DNA of 64,000 nt from Sporobacter sp942492735 (GCA_942492735.1 OW818648.1:620001-684000), one strand, 5' to 3'. Shown: positions 25,001-34,075, counted from the first letter of the stretch. Notes: generated by a model from the letters alone, not told the origin. Made by a program: numbers and translations.

Positions 25001-26746
25001 TCATAGCCTCCTGTAAATGCACATGCCGATCATATCCAGCAGACGGGGAATGTTCCTGACGGTATCGCGGTCGAGATCCTTAATCTCCTCGGTGAGGGCG
25101 TCGTAGGGCACGATATAGGGGCTGCGCTTCTTTTCGGCATCCTTTGTTTCACCAAAGACCCAACCGGAGCCGACGCGTTCTTTTACCCATTCGTCGTGCT
25201 CGAATACGGCGAGCGCTTCAACAGCCTCCTCGGGTATTTTTTCAATAGCAGCACCGGGGCCGCCCTTCGAGCGCATTGCCCAACCCATCCGCTCCAGCTT
25301 ATCCGATATGCTTTTCGCTTGCCGCAGATTGGAGTATTTGAGTGTATCGGGCAGGTCGGCAAAGCGGGGATAAGAGAGCGGTGTCTCCGGATGGCGCTCC
25401 AGCTGCTTCTGATTAAACAGCTCATGGATGGCGATTGCGAGCTTTTCAAGATTATCAAGCAGCGGACGCGGGACGATTCCGGCGGACTTCTTTATATCGC
25501 CTGATAAAACCGTCAGTCTGTCAAGCGCTTCACAGCAGACGGAAAAGCCGCCCGGAAACAGCGCGTCCATATCCAGAAGCTTACGGAACAGGCCTTCCTT
25601 CTCTGAAGAGATTTGTTCGGGCAGCATCCCCTTCTTCGCGATATAGGTGATATCCAGACGCTTATCGGTAATAACAAGAGAGGCTTCGGCGGCAAATGTC
25701 CGTTTTTTATCAAGTAGCCCGTAAGCCTCGCGGTTCCAGTCCTGCAGCTCGTCGCAGAGCATCAGCAGAAAGGCGATCGGATGATCGTGCGCAGAGAGAC
25801 AGCCTCTAGCGAAAGGCGGCTTCATAATGACGTTTCTATAATAGTTGTGGAGCAGTATGGCGCTGGCGCTGTCGAGTACGGGATAGAAAAAGTATTCGGG
25901 CTTGAAGCGGCAGCTTTGAATGAGAAACCCATACCATTTCAGGATGATGATCGCGCTGTAATATCCGTGGTCAATAAAGCCGCCTTTCGCCATGACGCCG
26001 ACAAAGCCGTCAAGCGAGGCTTTTATGCCTTTGAGGTCGACGCCAAGCGACAAATGCAGCTTGTGCGCCAGCAAATCAATGGGCTTGAGCAGATCGACAT
26101 AGATGCAGCTGTCGAATTTTTCATAATAGGTTTGAGTAAATTCACGCTTAGGGATTACCTCTGCGATCTTGTTTAGTTCCTCAAAGTTATCAAATTCCAA
26201 ATGCGGCTGCACTTTGACGTCACTGTCCACTTTGGTTGCAAAGTCCATAAATTTGCTGATCTGCTTGCCTATAATCTCGACCGGATAACCGACATCATGG
26301 AACAGCGATGCAAGCCCCCAGCGGTAAAAGAACTCCTCGTGCTTTGTATCATAGGAATATTGATACCCGGCTTTATCCAGAGTGACCTCATCGAAGGCTT
26401 GGCGAAAATTCTTATTTTGCGCATAGACGCACAGACCGAGAATAAATACATTGACCGAGTGTATATAATGGTCTCTCTGCTTGTCGATGAGCGTTGCTGC
26501 ATTTTCCTCATAACTGCGCAGCACGTCAAGAAGGTCGATAAACGGATTACTCTCACCCTTCAAGGTAATACGGTAGCTGTCAAAAAAAGCGTCATAAACA
26601 GCAAATGCGGTTTGCTTTGTTTCATTTTCCAGAAACTCAAGAACTGCCTGACGCATATATGCTTTATAGCTGTGCCCTCCGGCGATATCTTCAAAAATTT
26701 CAAGCTCGTTGAAAAATAGCGAAACATACTGATATAGATTATTCAT
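25001..26746 (-). CDS. HD-domain protein with C-terminal RyR domain
   Basis: A 581-residue cytoplasmic protein. The start at 26746 (MNNLYQYVSLF) follows GGAGGG. Residues ~85-165 resemble an HD metal-dependent phosphohydrolase core: His93/His96 in RDHYIHSV and His150-Asp151 in LFHDVGYPVE. The C-terminus (~510-575) is a RyR-type domain: HDEWVKERVGSGWVFGE, then PYIVPYDALTEE and KDLDRDTVRNIPRLL, which match the ryanodine-receptor repeat pattern. Prokaryotic RyR domains have been proposed as nucleotide-ligand sensors in conflict systems. The middle ~300 residues are not recognised. It lies 38 bases after the TIR gene and is coupled to the SnoaL-like gene. Inferred role: effector or signal hydrolase controlled by a TIR-made nucleotide. 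Confidence 0.7.
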   Translation of the reverse strand: MNNLYQYVSLFFNELEIFEDIAGGHSYKAYMRQAVLEFLENETKQTAFAVYDAFFDSYRITLKGESNPFIDLLDVLRSYEENAATLIDKQRDHYIHSVNVFILGLCVYAQNKNFRQAFDEVTLDKAGYQYSYDTKHEEFFYRWGLASLFHDVGYPVEIIGKQISKFMDFATKVDSDVKVQPHLEFDNFEELNKIAEVIPKREFTQTYYEKFDSCIYVDLLKPIDLLAHKLHLSLGVDLKGIKASLDGFVGVMAKGGFIDHGYYSAIIILKWYGFLIQSCRFKPEYFFYPVLDSASAILLHNYYRNVIMKPPFARGCLSAHDHPIAFLLMLCDELQDWNREAYGLLDKKRTFAAEASLVITDKRLDITYIAKKGMLPEQISSEKEGLFRKLLDMDALFPGGFSVCCEALDRLTVLSGDIKKSAGIVPRPLLDNLEKLAIAIHELFNQKQLERHPETPLSYPRFADLPDTLKYSNLRQAKSISDKLERMGWAMRSKGGPGAAIEKIPEEAVEALAVFEHDEWVKERVGSGWVFGETKDAEKKRSPYIVPYDALTEEIKDLDRDTVRNIPRLLDMIGMCIYRRL

Positions 26747-26784
26747 ACTCCCACTGCCCTCCATGCAACGCAGCTGCGCTGCGT

Positions 26785-27816
26785 TTAAACCCCAATATAT
26801 CTCTTAAGCGCACTGATTGCCATGCTTTTCGACTCTCCCGCTTTGATGCCGTTTTTCTGAAGCAGGTAGTTAAACTCATCGTCGAACACATCGATTTTTC
26901 GCTTTATTCCAGGCGCATGCCGGGTGAAAATTGCCTGTTTAAAACCGGAGGTTAACGTTCTTGAAAAGGCCTCAGAGGAAAACCAGTCGCCTACCAGAGT
27001 TACTGTTTCATTAAAGACCAGGTTGCTGTCAAACACGATATCAATCATATCGTCGGGCATGGACTCGATAAACTCCAAAAAAGTTGACAGCCTTTCAACC
27101 TGCGCTGCTTTGATGTAGTTATTGACAATCAGTTCCGGATTCACAATCAGCTTGCAGCCGGCCGCTCTGGCGTGTTTTTCTAACACCCGCCGTTCCTTCA
27201 GCTGATTCTGACAATGGTAATCGTTATTCTGAACGCCGTTATTATATCTCTGCGCCCACCTGGGGTCATATGTCGGCACATTTGGTATTTGGAACGAGCT
27301 GAGACCGCCCTTCTGCCTTATACAGGCATATTGGTCGAGGACAATGATTTCATCGGCCATCTTGATGATGAGTTCTGCCCTTTCCTCCGCCTGCTCTGTA
27401 CAGCAATAAGTCGAATAGGACGGGTGGTAGCTGTGCTGTACAAAATTTTCAATAGCTTTATAGGTCAAATGCTGCTCGGCGCCCATCAGCGTTTCGTCCA
27501 ATATAATCGCGTGCAGCTGCGCAAGCATCTCGCCGGGCAGCTCGCCGATTGAGATGGGAATGATGGGCACATGTAGCGCTTTTGCAAAACCGATTTCCTG
27601 ATGCACCCAGCCTCTTTTGTTTGATTCCGCAGTGATGATCGGCAGGAAGACATGGGCATGCGCGATATAGTTTTCAATCTGCTCATGAAACCCGCCGAAT
27701 CTGAAGCTCCTGTCCCAAACCGGTGTCAGCCCGTTCTGCTCCAATATGTCCGATATTTTTGACGCATAACCAATGTCTGAATGTGAATAGCTGATAAACA
27801 CCCTGTAATTTCTCAT
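26785..27816 (-). CDS. TIR-domain protein, probable NAD-consuming signalling enzyme
   Basis: A 343-residue protein. The N-terminal TIR domain is clear: YRVFISYSHSD, then WDRSFRFGG, then GWVHQEIGFAKALHVP, where Glu74 matches the catalytic Glu of NAD-cleaving TIRs (SARM1 has WVHKE at this site). From residue ~110 a second domain of unknown fold follows, with a conserved-looking core LKERRVLEKHARAAGCKLI. There is no membrane segment. The ATG at 27816 is chosen because AAAGGTGG is 7 bases upstream; an ATG two codons earlier is possible. It is the first gene of an operon with the HD/RyR and SnoaL-like genes. TIR-led operons commonly act in anti-phage defence; this is inferred here. Confidence 0.82.
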   Translation of the reverse strand: MRNYRVFISYSHSDIGYASKISDILEQNGLTPVWDRSFRFGGFHEQIENYIAHAHVFLPIITAESNKRGWVHQEIGFAKALHVPIIPISIGELPGEMLAQLHAIILDETLMGAEQHLTYKAIENFVQHSYHPSYSTYCCTEQAEERAELIIKMADEIIVLDQYACIRQKGGLSSFQIPNVPTYDPRWAQRYNNGVQNNDYHCQNQLKERRVLEKHARAAGCKLIVNPELIVNNYIKAAQVERLSTFLEFIESMPDDMIDIVFDSNLVFNETVTLVGDWFSSEAFSRTLTSGFKQAIFTRHAPGIKRKIDVFDDEFNYLLQKNGIKAGESKSMAISALKRYIGV

Positions 27817-27879
27817 ATCCATACCACCTTTCGTAACGCGACCCAAGGTTCGGTCATTTGTATAAAAAATCCTTTTGAT

Positions 27880-27908
27880 ATTTTACCATTGTCAACAGGC
27901 AGTATCAA
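27880..27908 (-). promoter_or_regulatory. Candidate promoter of the TIR operon
   Basis: On the minus strand TTGATA (27903-27908), 17-bp spacer and TAAAAT (27880-27885). The -35 box lies inside the last copy of the 14-bp tandem repeat, so copy number or repeat-binding proteins could affect expression. Confidence 0.45.
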
Positions 27909-27955
27909 TACCGCAGTATCAATACCGCAGTATTCATACCGCAGTATTCATACCG
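27900..27955. repeat. Tandem repeat, 4 x 14 bp
   Basis: Four perfectly spaced 14-bp units: two of CAGTATCAATACCG followed by two of CAGTATTCATACCG. It lies directly upstream of the TIR gene. The rest of the 326-base gap to the TRAP transporter gene holds unremarkable AT-rich sequence and a short direct repeat CTAATTTAGC near 28098-28120. Confidence 0.9.
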
Positions 27956-28142
27956 CATGATTTTTATTCACCAACTATTGCCAACAAGGTCTATGACCCG
28001 CAGGCCCAAGTCGGTCCGCCGGACTGGGAATAAGAAGGATGTTGAGGTTGACAATAAATGCAAATAGGAATATATTCTCATCTATATACTTATCTTGCTA
28101 ATTTAGCTTTGCTAATTTAGCTCATTTTTAGGAGGCAAACAA

Positions 28143-29270
28143 ATGAGATCAAAGACCGTACGTACACTGCTCATCTTAATCTTGGCAATTGCTCTCGCAT
28201 TCTCCTTAACCGCCTGCGGCAGCAAAGCCCCCGGCGATAGCAGCGCGTCCCCCTCTGCCCCGTCAAACACCGCATCTCCCGATGATGCCAGTTCATCCGA
28301 ATCTACAGGTGAAGATAAACCTAATTTCGAATTATCTTTGTCCATGCATGACCCTGTAACCTCAAGTAACGGCTTATTCTATCAGGCATGGGCGGATGCG
28401 ATAAGCACTGCCACAGATGGTCATGTTAAAATAACCCTCTTTGGCAGCAGCACGCTTGCTTCAGCTGCCGACGTCGGCGCCATGGTTGAATCTGGCGGCG
28501 CCGACATCGGCTGGGTATATACCTCGTTTTATAAAGGTCAATTTGCACTCAGCGATGTTCTCACGCTGCCGCTGTCTGGATTTGGTGATCCGGTCGTCGG
28601 GACGAATGTCTTGTGGGATCTGTATGAAAAGTATCCCCAACTGGCAGCCGAGTGGGATTCTTATAAGCTCCTTAATCTATATGCCAATCCGGGCATGATT
28701 TTCTGCAGCTCCGACAAACCGATTGACTCAACAGACGACCTCAATGGTCTTGTTTTGCGTACCCCCGCCGGCCCTATCACCGATTATGTGACAAAGCTTG
28801 GTGGCAGCCCCATTGTCATGGCTCCCCCTGATATCTACGAGGCGATGCAGAAGAAGAACATCAGCGCCTATATCTTCGAGCCCGCCGGAATCACCAATTT
28901 TAAACTCCAGGATGTGACGAAATACTTCACCGATATGCCGCTATACGACGGTGCCTTCGGCCTGGTCATGAATCTCGACAAATGGAATTCTCTCCCTGCC
29001 GAGTATCAGGAGGCGATCATGAGCGTCTCCGGCAAAGCCGGTTCTATCAAAGCGGCTGAAGATTTCAAAGCATCCGCCGAAGCGGCGAAAAAGGTCATAA
29101 CAGACGCTGGCTGTACCTGGGTAACCGTAGCTGATGCGGACGTCGCCGCCTTCCAGGCCACAGCTGATGAGGTCACATCCGCCTGGGCCAAAACGAATAC
29201 GACCGACAAACTTGACGGGCAGGCTTTCCTTGATGAAGCCACAGCTCTGGCGACAAAATACAGCTCCTGA
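28143..29270 (+). CDS. dctP: TRAP transporter substrate-binding lipoprotein (DctP family)
   Basis: A 375-residue lipoprotein: signal peptide with lipobox LTACG (Cys25), a Ser/Pro/Ala-rich linker to residue ~60, then a DctP-type binding protein domain (MHDPVTSSNGLFYQAWADAI, GGADIGWVYTSF, DLNGLVLRTPAGP, and IYEAMQKKNISAYIFEP). The Arg in LRTPAGP is the family's carboxylate-binding Arg. It would capture an organic acid outside the membrane for the following permease genes. AGGAGG precedes the ATG. The substrate is unknown. Confidence 0.9.
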   Translation: MRSKTVRTLLILILAIALAFSLTACGSKAPGDSSASPSAPSNTASPDDASSSESTGEDKPNFELSLSMHDPVTSSNGLFYQAWADAISTATDGHVKITLFGSSTLASAADVGAMVESGGADIGWVYTSFYKGQFALSDVLTLPLSGFGDPVVGTNVLWDLYEKYPQLAAEWDSYKLLNLYANPGMIFCSSDKPIDSTDDLNGLVLRTPAGPITDYVTKLGGSPIVMAPPDIYEAMQKKNISAYIFEPAGITNFKLQDVTKYFTDMPLYDGAFGLVMNLDKWNSLPAEYQEAIMSVSGKAGSIKAAEDFKASAEAAKKVITDAGCTWVTVADADVAAFQATADEVTSAWAKTNTTDKLDGQAFLDEATALATKYSS

Positions 29271-29373
29271 TTATTAACGGCAACCTGTCTATATCCCGAC
29301 TGCTCAACACAGTCGGGATATGATTTGATTGAGCTTATATAGACCAACTCTAGGGAAAGGAAATGGATACCTA

Positions 29374-30681
29374 ATGGCACCTGAAATCATTGGCATAATC
29401 GGCATCGTCGTTTTTCTTGTACTGATATTCCTGGGAATGAATATTGGACTGGCGCTGCTGCTCATCGGATTTGCGGGTTATGCGGTCATACTGAATCCCG
29501 CTGCCGCCATCGGACTGCTGCGTACAGTTCCAGCAGCGCAGGCAAGCAATTATTCGTTAATCGTCATACCCTTGTTTATTTTAATGGGTAATTTTGCCTA
29601 TCAAGCCGGCTTGTCCGCATCGTTGTACAACGCGGGAAACAAGTGGCTTTCCCGTCTTCCGGGCAGCCTTGCTTGCGGTACGATCGCCGCCTGCGCCGGG
29701 TTTGGCGCAATATGCGGTTCGAACGCCGCCACCTGCGCTACCATGGGCACAATCGCGCTGCCCGAAATGCGCAAATACAAATACGCCGACAGTCTGTCCA
29801 CAGGTTCGATTGCTATGGGAGGTACACTGGGCATACTGATACCCCCAAGTACACCGATGATTCTTTATGGGATCATGGCGCAGACCTCTATCGGGTCGCT
29901 GTTTGCCGCCGGCGTTCTGCCCGGCATTATGATGGCCATATTGAGCATTATCACAATTGTTATTTTGTGCCGCCTGAACCCAAGTCTTGCCCCCGCACCG
30001 ACAAAAAGCACATGGAAAGAAAAGCTTGATTCCCTGAAGGGCCTCATCGGGGTCGTCATCCTGTTCGGCGTCGTTCTGGGCGGTATGTTCTCAGGAATTT
30101 TCTCTGTTAACCAGTCCGCCGCGATCGGCGCTTTCCTTGCCATCATCCTGACAGCTGTTAACAAAAATCTGAGCTGGCGGACCATAAAGGCCGCTTTGAA
30201 GGATACTGTATCCACATTTGCAATGACCTTCCTGATTTTAATCGGCGCCAGTGTGTTCGCCGGATTCCTTACAATAACAAAGATCCCTATGCTTCTGGCC
30301 AACACAATCAGCTCAATGAATCTGTCTTTTGCGGTCGTGCTTTTATTGATGACTGTCGTATATATCATCCTCGGAATGATCATGGACGAGCTGCCGATGA
30401 TCATGCTGACGGTACCTATTTTCCTGCCCATCATCCAAAGCTACGGATACGACTTCATCTGGTTTGGCATTTATATCATTCTCGTGATGGAGCTGGGCGC
30501 CATCGCACCCCCCGTCGGTCTGAACTGCTTCATTATCCAGGGTGTATCAAAGGATATCCCGCTGGGGACGATCTACCGAGGAGCGCTGCCGTTCGTGGCG
30601 ACGATTCTCGTCGGGATCGTTATCATAACAATATTCCCGCAAATCGTGTTGGTTCTTCCCAACCTGATAAAAGGAGGCTGA
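29374..30681 (+). CDS. dctM: TRAP transporter large permease (DctM family)
   Basis: A 435-residue membrane protein with about 12 transmembrane segments, of the DctM family: GFGAICGSNAATCATMGTIA, MGGTLGILIPPSTPMILYG and GAIAPPVGLNCFIIQG are the conserved re-entrant and loop motifs. It forms the Na+-driven elevator of the transporter. The start at 29374 (MAPEIIGIIG) is preferred over an upstream in-frame codon at 29329 because it opens the first membrane helix; GGAAAGG is upstream. It lies 103 bases after dctP and 5 bases before dctQ. Confidence 0.92.
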   Translation: MAPEIIGIIGIVVFLVLIFLGMNIGLALLLIGFAGYAVILNPAAAIGLLRTVPAAQASNYSLIVIPLFILMGNFAYQAGLSASLYNAGNKWLSRLPGSLACGTIAACAGFGAICGSNAATCATMGTIALPEMRKYKYADSLSTGSIAMGGTLGILIPPSTPMILYGIMAQTSIGSLFAAGVLPGIMMAILSIITIVILCRLNPSLAPAPTKSTWKEKLDSLKGLIGVVILFGVVLGGMFSGIFSVNQSAAIGAFLAIILTAVNKNLSWRTIKAALKDTVSTFAMTFLILIGASVFAGFLTITKIPMLLANTISSMNLSFAVVLLLMTVVYIILGMIMDELPMIMLTVPIFLPIIQSYGYDFIWFGIYIILVMELGAIAPPVGLNCFIIQGVSKDIPLGTIYRGALPFVATILVGIVIITIFPQIVLVLPNLIKGG

Positions 30682-30685
30682 TGAA

Positions 30686-31213
30686 ATGATTAAGATAGGG
30701 AAAATTGTCGATAAAGCGACATTTCTTGTTAGTCTTATCAGCTACGGCGGCGTTGTTGCAATCATGCTCTTGAATGTTTTTGATGTGTTTATGACGAAGC
30801 TGCTGAACAAACCAATCAGCGGCGCATATGAGATAACGGAATGCCTGCTCCTGTGTACTGTCATCGCCTCGTTTGCGTATGCGCAGTCAAAGAAATCCCA
30901 TATCAACATGACTATATTAATCAATATATTTCCAAAGATTCTGCGGTTTCTGGTTTTTGGGATTATGGGATTGTTATCCACAGGTACCGCCGCCGTCGTT
31001 GGTTATGCCGCCGTTCTACAAGCACAGAGCGCAATAGACAAGGGCGCTATAACAAGCGTTCTGTCCATTCCTATGTATCCCTTTTATTATGTTGAGGCTG
31101 CCGCTATGTTCGTCTTTGCATTAGTACTTCTATATGATACAATTCTCGCCTTCATGGCGATATTCAACAAGAAATATGCGGAGATCGTCACCTCGAGCTG
31201 GACTGATGGATAA
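30686..31213 (+). CDS. dctQ: TRAP transporter small permease (DctQ family)
   Basis: A 175-residue protein with four predicted membrane helices, of the DctQ family; GAYEITECLLLCTVIASFAYAQ with the following SKKSHINM holds the family's conserved Glu and His-Ile region. AGGAGG precedes the ATG. It pairs with DctM, and the gene order here is P-M-Q. A strong terminator follows. Confidence 0.88.
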   Translation: MIKIGKIVDKATFLVSLISYGGVVAIMLLNVFDVFMTKLLNKPISGAYEITECLLLCTVIASFAYAQSKKSHINMTILINIFPKILRFLVFGIMGLLSTGTAAVVGYAAVLQAQSAIDKGAITSVLSIPMYPFYYVEAAAMFVFALVLLYDTILAFMAIFNKKYAEIVTSSWTDG

Positions 31214-31299
31214 CAGACATTGATACCTTTTCAAAGCATTATTCGGCTCTCCGATTCACAACCGGATCGACGAGCCACAGACCCTATCCTGTTTGGTGT

Positions 31300-31336
31300 A
31301 AAAAAGCTGTGACTCCTTCGGGATCACAGCTTTTTT
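31300..31336. terminator. Bidirectional terminator
   Basis: AAAAAAGCTGTGA pairs with TCACAGCTTTTTT with an 11-base loop; it serves the TRAP operon and the convergent flavoprotein gene. Confidence 0.9.
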
Positions 31337-31346
31337 CTGTAGACAA

Positions 31347-32960
31347 TTAATGCTTATGATGCGGCAGTGTGCTGTTGGGATTCGTAAAATCTATCGACAG
31401 CGCGTCTGCGACAGCTTCAATAAGCCCGTTGCTGCTGAACGTCGCACCAGATACTGTTGACACATCGACGCTCTGCTGGCATATAATCGAGGATATCACA
31501 GTGCTTTCAGCGCGGCTGAAATATTTTTCGTCGTCCTGATATGATACCGCTGTGATGGCAGTAATCATACCATCCGATACAGTAACGGAGACGTCCGTGT
31601 TACCGCGGAAGCCTGAGCCGGTACCCGTATAGACGCCATCCGTATACGACCCTGTGTCAGCGGCAGCCGCCGACGTAGCGCTGTCACTAGCGCTTGGCGC
31701 TGTACTGACGCTTGTGGTCGTGTTGGAACTGCTGTCAACGGCAGCGGTTTCTGTTGTCTCCGCATTCGTGATGCTTTGAGAAGCAACCGCTGTCAGGCCT
31801 GAATCCGAGCTTTCGAGCGCATTTTTCACCGCATTGATGATGGCGTTGCTGCTGAAGGTGGCCCCTGAAACTGCAGGAACATCTGTTGACTGTGAGATGA
31901 GTATGTTGCTGATAATGCTGCTTTGCGCACGGGAAACATATTTCGCGTCGTCATTGGTGGACAAAATTTCAACAGCCTCGATCTCGCCGCTCTTGACAGT
32001 AACCTGAACCTCGGTTGTGCCTCTGAAGCCCGAGGCGCTGCCGGTATAAACACCGTCTTTATAATTTCCGGTTGAAACCGACGCAATAGCAGCTATCGTA
32101 CTAATTGCGCTGGCCGTATTGGCACTGGCTAGATTACCGACGAAGTATAGACCTGTTATCGCGGTAGTCGCCATCGTCGTGGCTAAAGCTGGGGTTGGGT
32201 CAGCTTTTACTGTATGACGCGGGCAGACGTCGACACATTGAAAACAGTTGATGCATTCACCGGAAGTCACCTGAACCATCTGGCTGAGCGGAATTCCCAT
32301 GGCACACTCTTTTGTGCACAAAGTGCAGGCGCCGCAAGTGCTGTTCGGCTTCTTAATACGAAACAGCCGCGGCAGGGAAATGATCGAAAATATGGCGCCC
32401 AGAGGGCAGAGATACCGGCAGAAAAACCGCTCGATAAAAAAAGAGCCAATCATCATAAGAAGCAGCAGCGCGGCGCCGACGGAAAGCAGGTAAGACGCAG
32501 TTGGCCATCCTGCAAGAGTGAAGTACATGCCGAAAATGGTCCATGGGCTTGATGTGCTGCCGAGTGAAACAATACCTGTCCACCCCAATGCTGCGACCAA
32601 AATCAGCAGGATGTATTTTATCTTCTTTAAAATGCGGTCCGCTCGAGCGCTGACGTATGACGATCTTTTATGTATCTTATTGGAAATAAACCACAAGACA
32701 TCCCCGAAGGTACCAAAGGCGCATAAATAGCCGCAGAAGAACCGGCCCATAAGAACGGTGATCGGAATGACGGCAATCAGGAGCCAGAGCTGACCGGATA
32801 ATGCGCTGTAGCTGAATGTTCCTTGGATGAGCGCGCTGAAAATGTCTTTAAACGCGCCGAATGCGGAGATAAACAATCCGGGCAGCAGGATAAATGCGAC
32901 GAGCTGAATCAGCCGTCTAATGATCTGCTGTATACTTATCTTTAATTTCGTCTTTTTCAT
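31347..32960 (-). CDS. Membrane polyferredoxin with two FMN-binding domains
   Basis: A 537-residue membrane redox protein. Residues ~1-215 have five to six helices with NapH/NosR-type cysteine motifs (FFCGYLCAFG and FFCRYLCPLG). Two ferredoxin clusters follow: CGACTLCTKEC and CINCFQCVDVCP. Then two extracytoplasmic FMN-binding domains, each with SGATFSS, where the Thr is the covalent flavin attachment site. A Ser/Thr/Ala-rich linker of ~55 residues separates them, and the tail is HHKH. The ATG overlaps the stop of apbE, which would flavinylate both sites. Likely role: moving electrons across the membrane to an outside acceptor. Confidence 0.85.
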   Translation of the reverse strand: MKKTKLKISIQQIIRRLIQLVAFILLPGLFISAFGAFKDIFSALIQGTFSYSALSGQLWLLIAVIPITVLMGRFFCGYLCAFGTFGDVLWFISNKIHKRSSYVSARADRILKKIKYILLILVAALGWTGIVSLGSTSSPWTIFGMYFTLAGWPTASYLLSVGAALLLLMMIGSFFIERFFCRYLCPLGAIFSIISLPRLFRIKKPNSTCGACTLCTKECAMGIPLSQMVQVTSGECINCFQCVDVCPRHTVKADPTPALATTMATTAITGLYFVGNLASANTASAISTIAAIASVSTGNYKDGVYTGSASGFRGTTEVQVTVKSGEIEAVEILSTNDDAKYVSRAQSSIISNILISQSTDVPAVSGATFSSNAIINAVKNALESSDSGLTAVASQSITNAETTETAAVDSSSNTTTSVSTAPSASDSATSAAAADTGSYTDGVYTGTGSGFRGNTDVSVTVSDGMITAITAVSYQDDEKYFSRAESTVISSIICQQSVDVSTVSGATFSSNGLIEAVADALSIDFTNPNSTLPHHKH

Positions 32961-33901
32961 ATGGCACCTCTCGTTTTCTGCAGCAGTGTCAGGGTATCCT
33001 TTAGACCTGCCGTGACGTATACTTGATTGTCTGTCGTTATGTAAACAGCCTGTAGGTTGAATTTTTCTACAAGCTGATGGCTTTGTTCAGCGCCCAACAC
33101 AAAGACGGCTGTTGTTAAAGCGTCTAATTCGAGTGCGGAAGGGCCGATTAATGATACGCTTTCCAGCCCGGAAGACGCCGGGTAACCGGTGCGCGGGTCA
33201 AGGAGATGATGATAACGTCTGCCATCTTTTATGAAAAATTTTTCATAAAAACCGGATGTGACGATGGCTTGATCGAACAGTTCGACAGCACCCATCGGGC
33301 TTCCGGTTATCCAACCCGGATGCTGTATACCAATCGTTTGCGCCTTACCGAGCACGATCACCGTGCCGCCCAAATTAATCGTGGCCTGCGTTACACCGCT
33401 GCCCAAAAGTACGCGCCGGACCTCATCCGCAGCATACCCCTTGGCGATCCCGCCCAGGTCGATGGCCATTTGCGGCCGTCGGAGCATGATGCTTTTGCTG
33501 CGATGATCCGTCAGAATATCTTTGAAATTCACAAGGCACATTGCGCCGCAGATTTCCCCGGTTTCGGGGATCACGTTCTTTTGTCCGCCGATATTCCATA
33601 GCGCGACAAGCGGGCGTACCGTCGGATCAAAAGCGCCGCCTGTCAGCTCGGCATATTTCTTTGCTTCCTGTATCAGAAAAAACGTATCGTCATGGACCTT
33701 GACGAAATGCTTGCCCGCCGCCGCGTTGACAGCTGAGACCTCACTGCTGCCGCAGAAGGCCGACAGCCGATCATGAAGCTCCTGGACCCTTGCTTGGGCA
33801 CGTTTGACAACGGTCTCGTCAGCAAAGTCAGAAACAGATATTGAATTGACAGTTCCCAGGGCAAGAAAAGTCGTGCTGATGTTCTTTTTTATCGTCATAC
33901 C
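32957..33901 (-). CDS. apbE: FAD:protein FMN transferase (ApbE)
   Basis: A 314-residue ApbE-family transferase that attaches FMN to Thr of the SGAT motif in partner proteins using FAD and Mg2+. Seen: FDPTVRPLVALW, DLGGIAKGYAADEV, and YHHLLDPRTGYPASSG, all family motifs. The start at 33901 (MTIKKNIS) has GGAG 7 bases upstream; a longer frame from 34009 is possible but lacks a ribosome site. No clear lipobox or export signal is visible, so the enzyme may be membrane-associated through its N-terminus or act inside. The gene overlaps the flavoprotein gene by 4 bases, so the two are an operon. Confidence 0.9.
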   Translation of the reverse strand, partial: GMTIKKNISTTFLALGTVNSISVSDFADETVVKRAQARVQELHDRLSAFCGSSEVSAVNAAAGKHFVKVHDDTFFLIQEAKKYAELTGGAFDPTVRPLVALWNIGGQKNVIPETGEICGAMCLVNFKDILTDHRSKSIMLRRPQMAIDLGGIAKGYAADEVRRVLLGSGVTQATINLGGTVIVLGKAQTIGIQHPGWITGSPMGAVELFDQAIVTSGFYEKFFIKDGRRYHHLLDPRTGYPASSGLESVSLIGPSALELDALTTAVFVLGAEQSHQLVEKFNLQAVYITTDNQVYVTAGLKDTLTLLQKTRGAI

Positions 33902-33935
33902 ATAGCTCCACATATCCTTTTGATATATAGAGATT

Positions 33936-33953
33936 AATACAGCTGTCTGTATT
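33936..33953. promoter_or_regulatory. Inverted repeat upstream of apbE
   Basis: AATACA (33936-33941) and TGTATT (33948-33953) are perfect inverted halves 6 bases apart, 35 bases from the apbE start. It could be an operator; the binding protein is unknown. Confidence 0.3.
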
Positions 33954-34023
33954 CTGGTTGTTGAGCGTGTGCGTATCAGCTGAACTTTTCGTGAATGTTT
34001 ACAGAACAACCCTTAATTTTGCC

Positions 34024-34062
34024 AAAAAAAGGCATGCAGCCAATCGGTTGCATGCCTTTTTT
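34024..34062. terminator. Terminator after zinc-ribbon gene
   Basis: GGCATGCAGCC pairs with GGTTGCATGCC around AATC (one wobble), with seven A before and six T after, so it works in both directions; used here by the minus-strand gene ending at 34076. Confidence 0.85.
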
Positions 34063-34075
34063 ATGTAAGGATGAA

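Noticed and set aside
27900..27955. Possible CRISPR array
   Set aside because: The units are contiguous 14-mers with no spacers and no cas genes are nearby.
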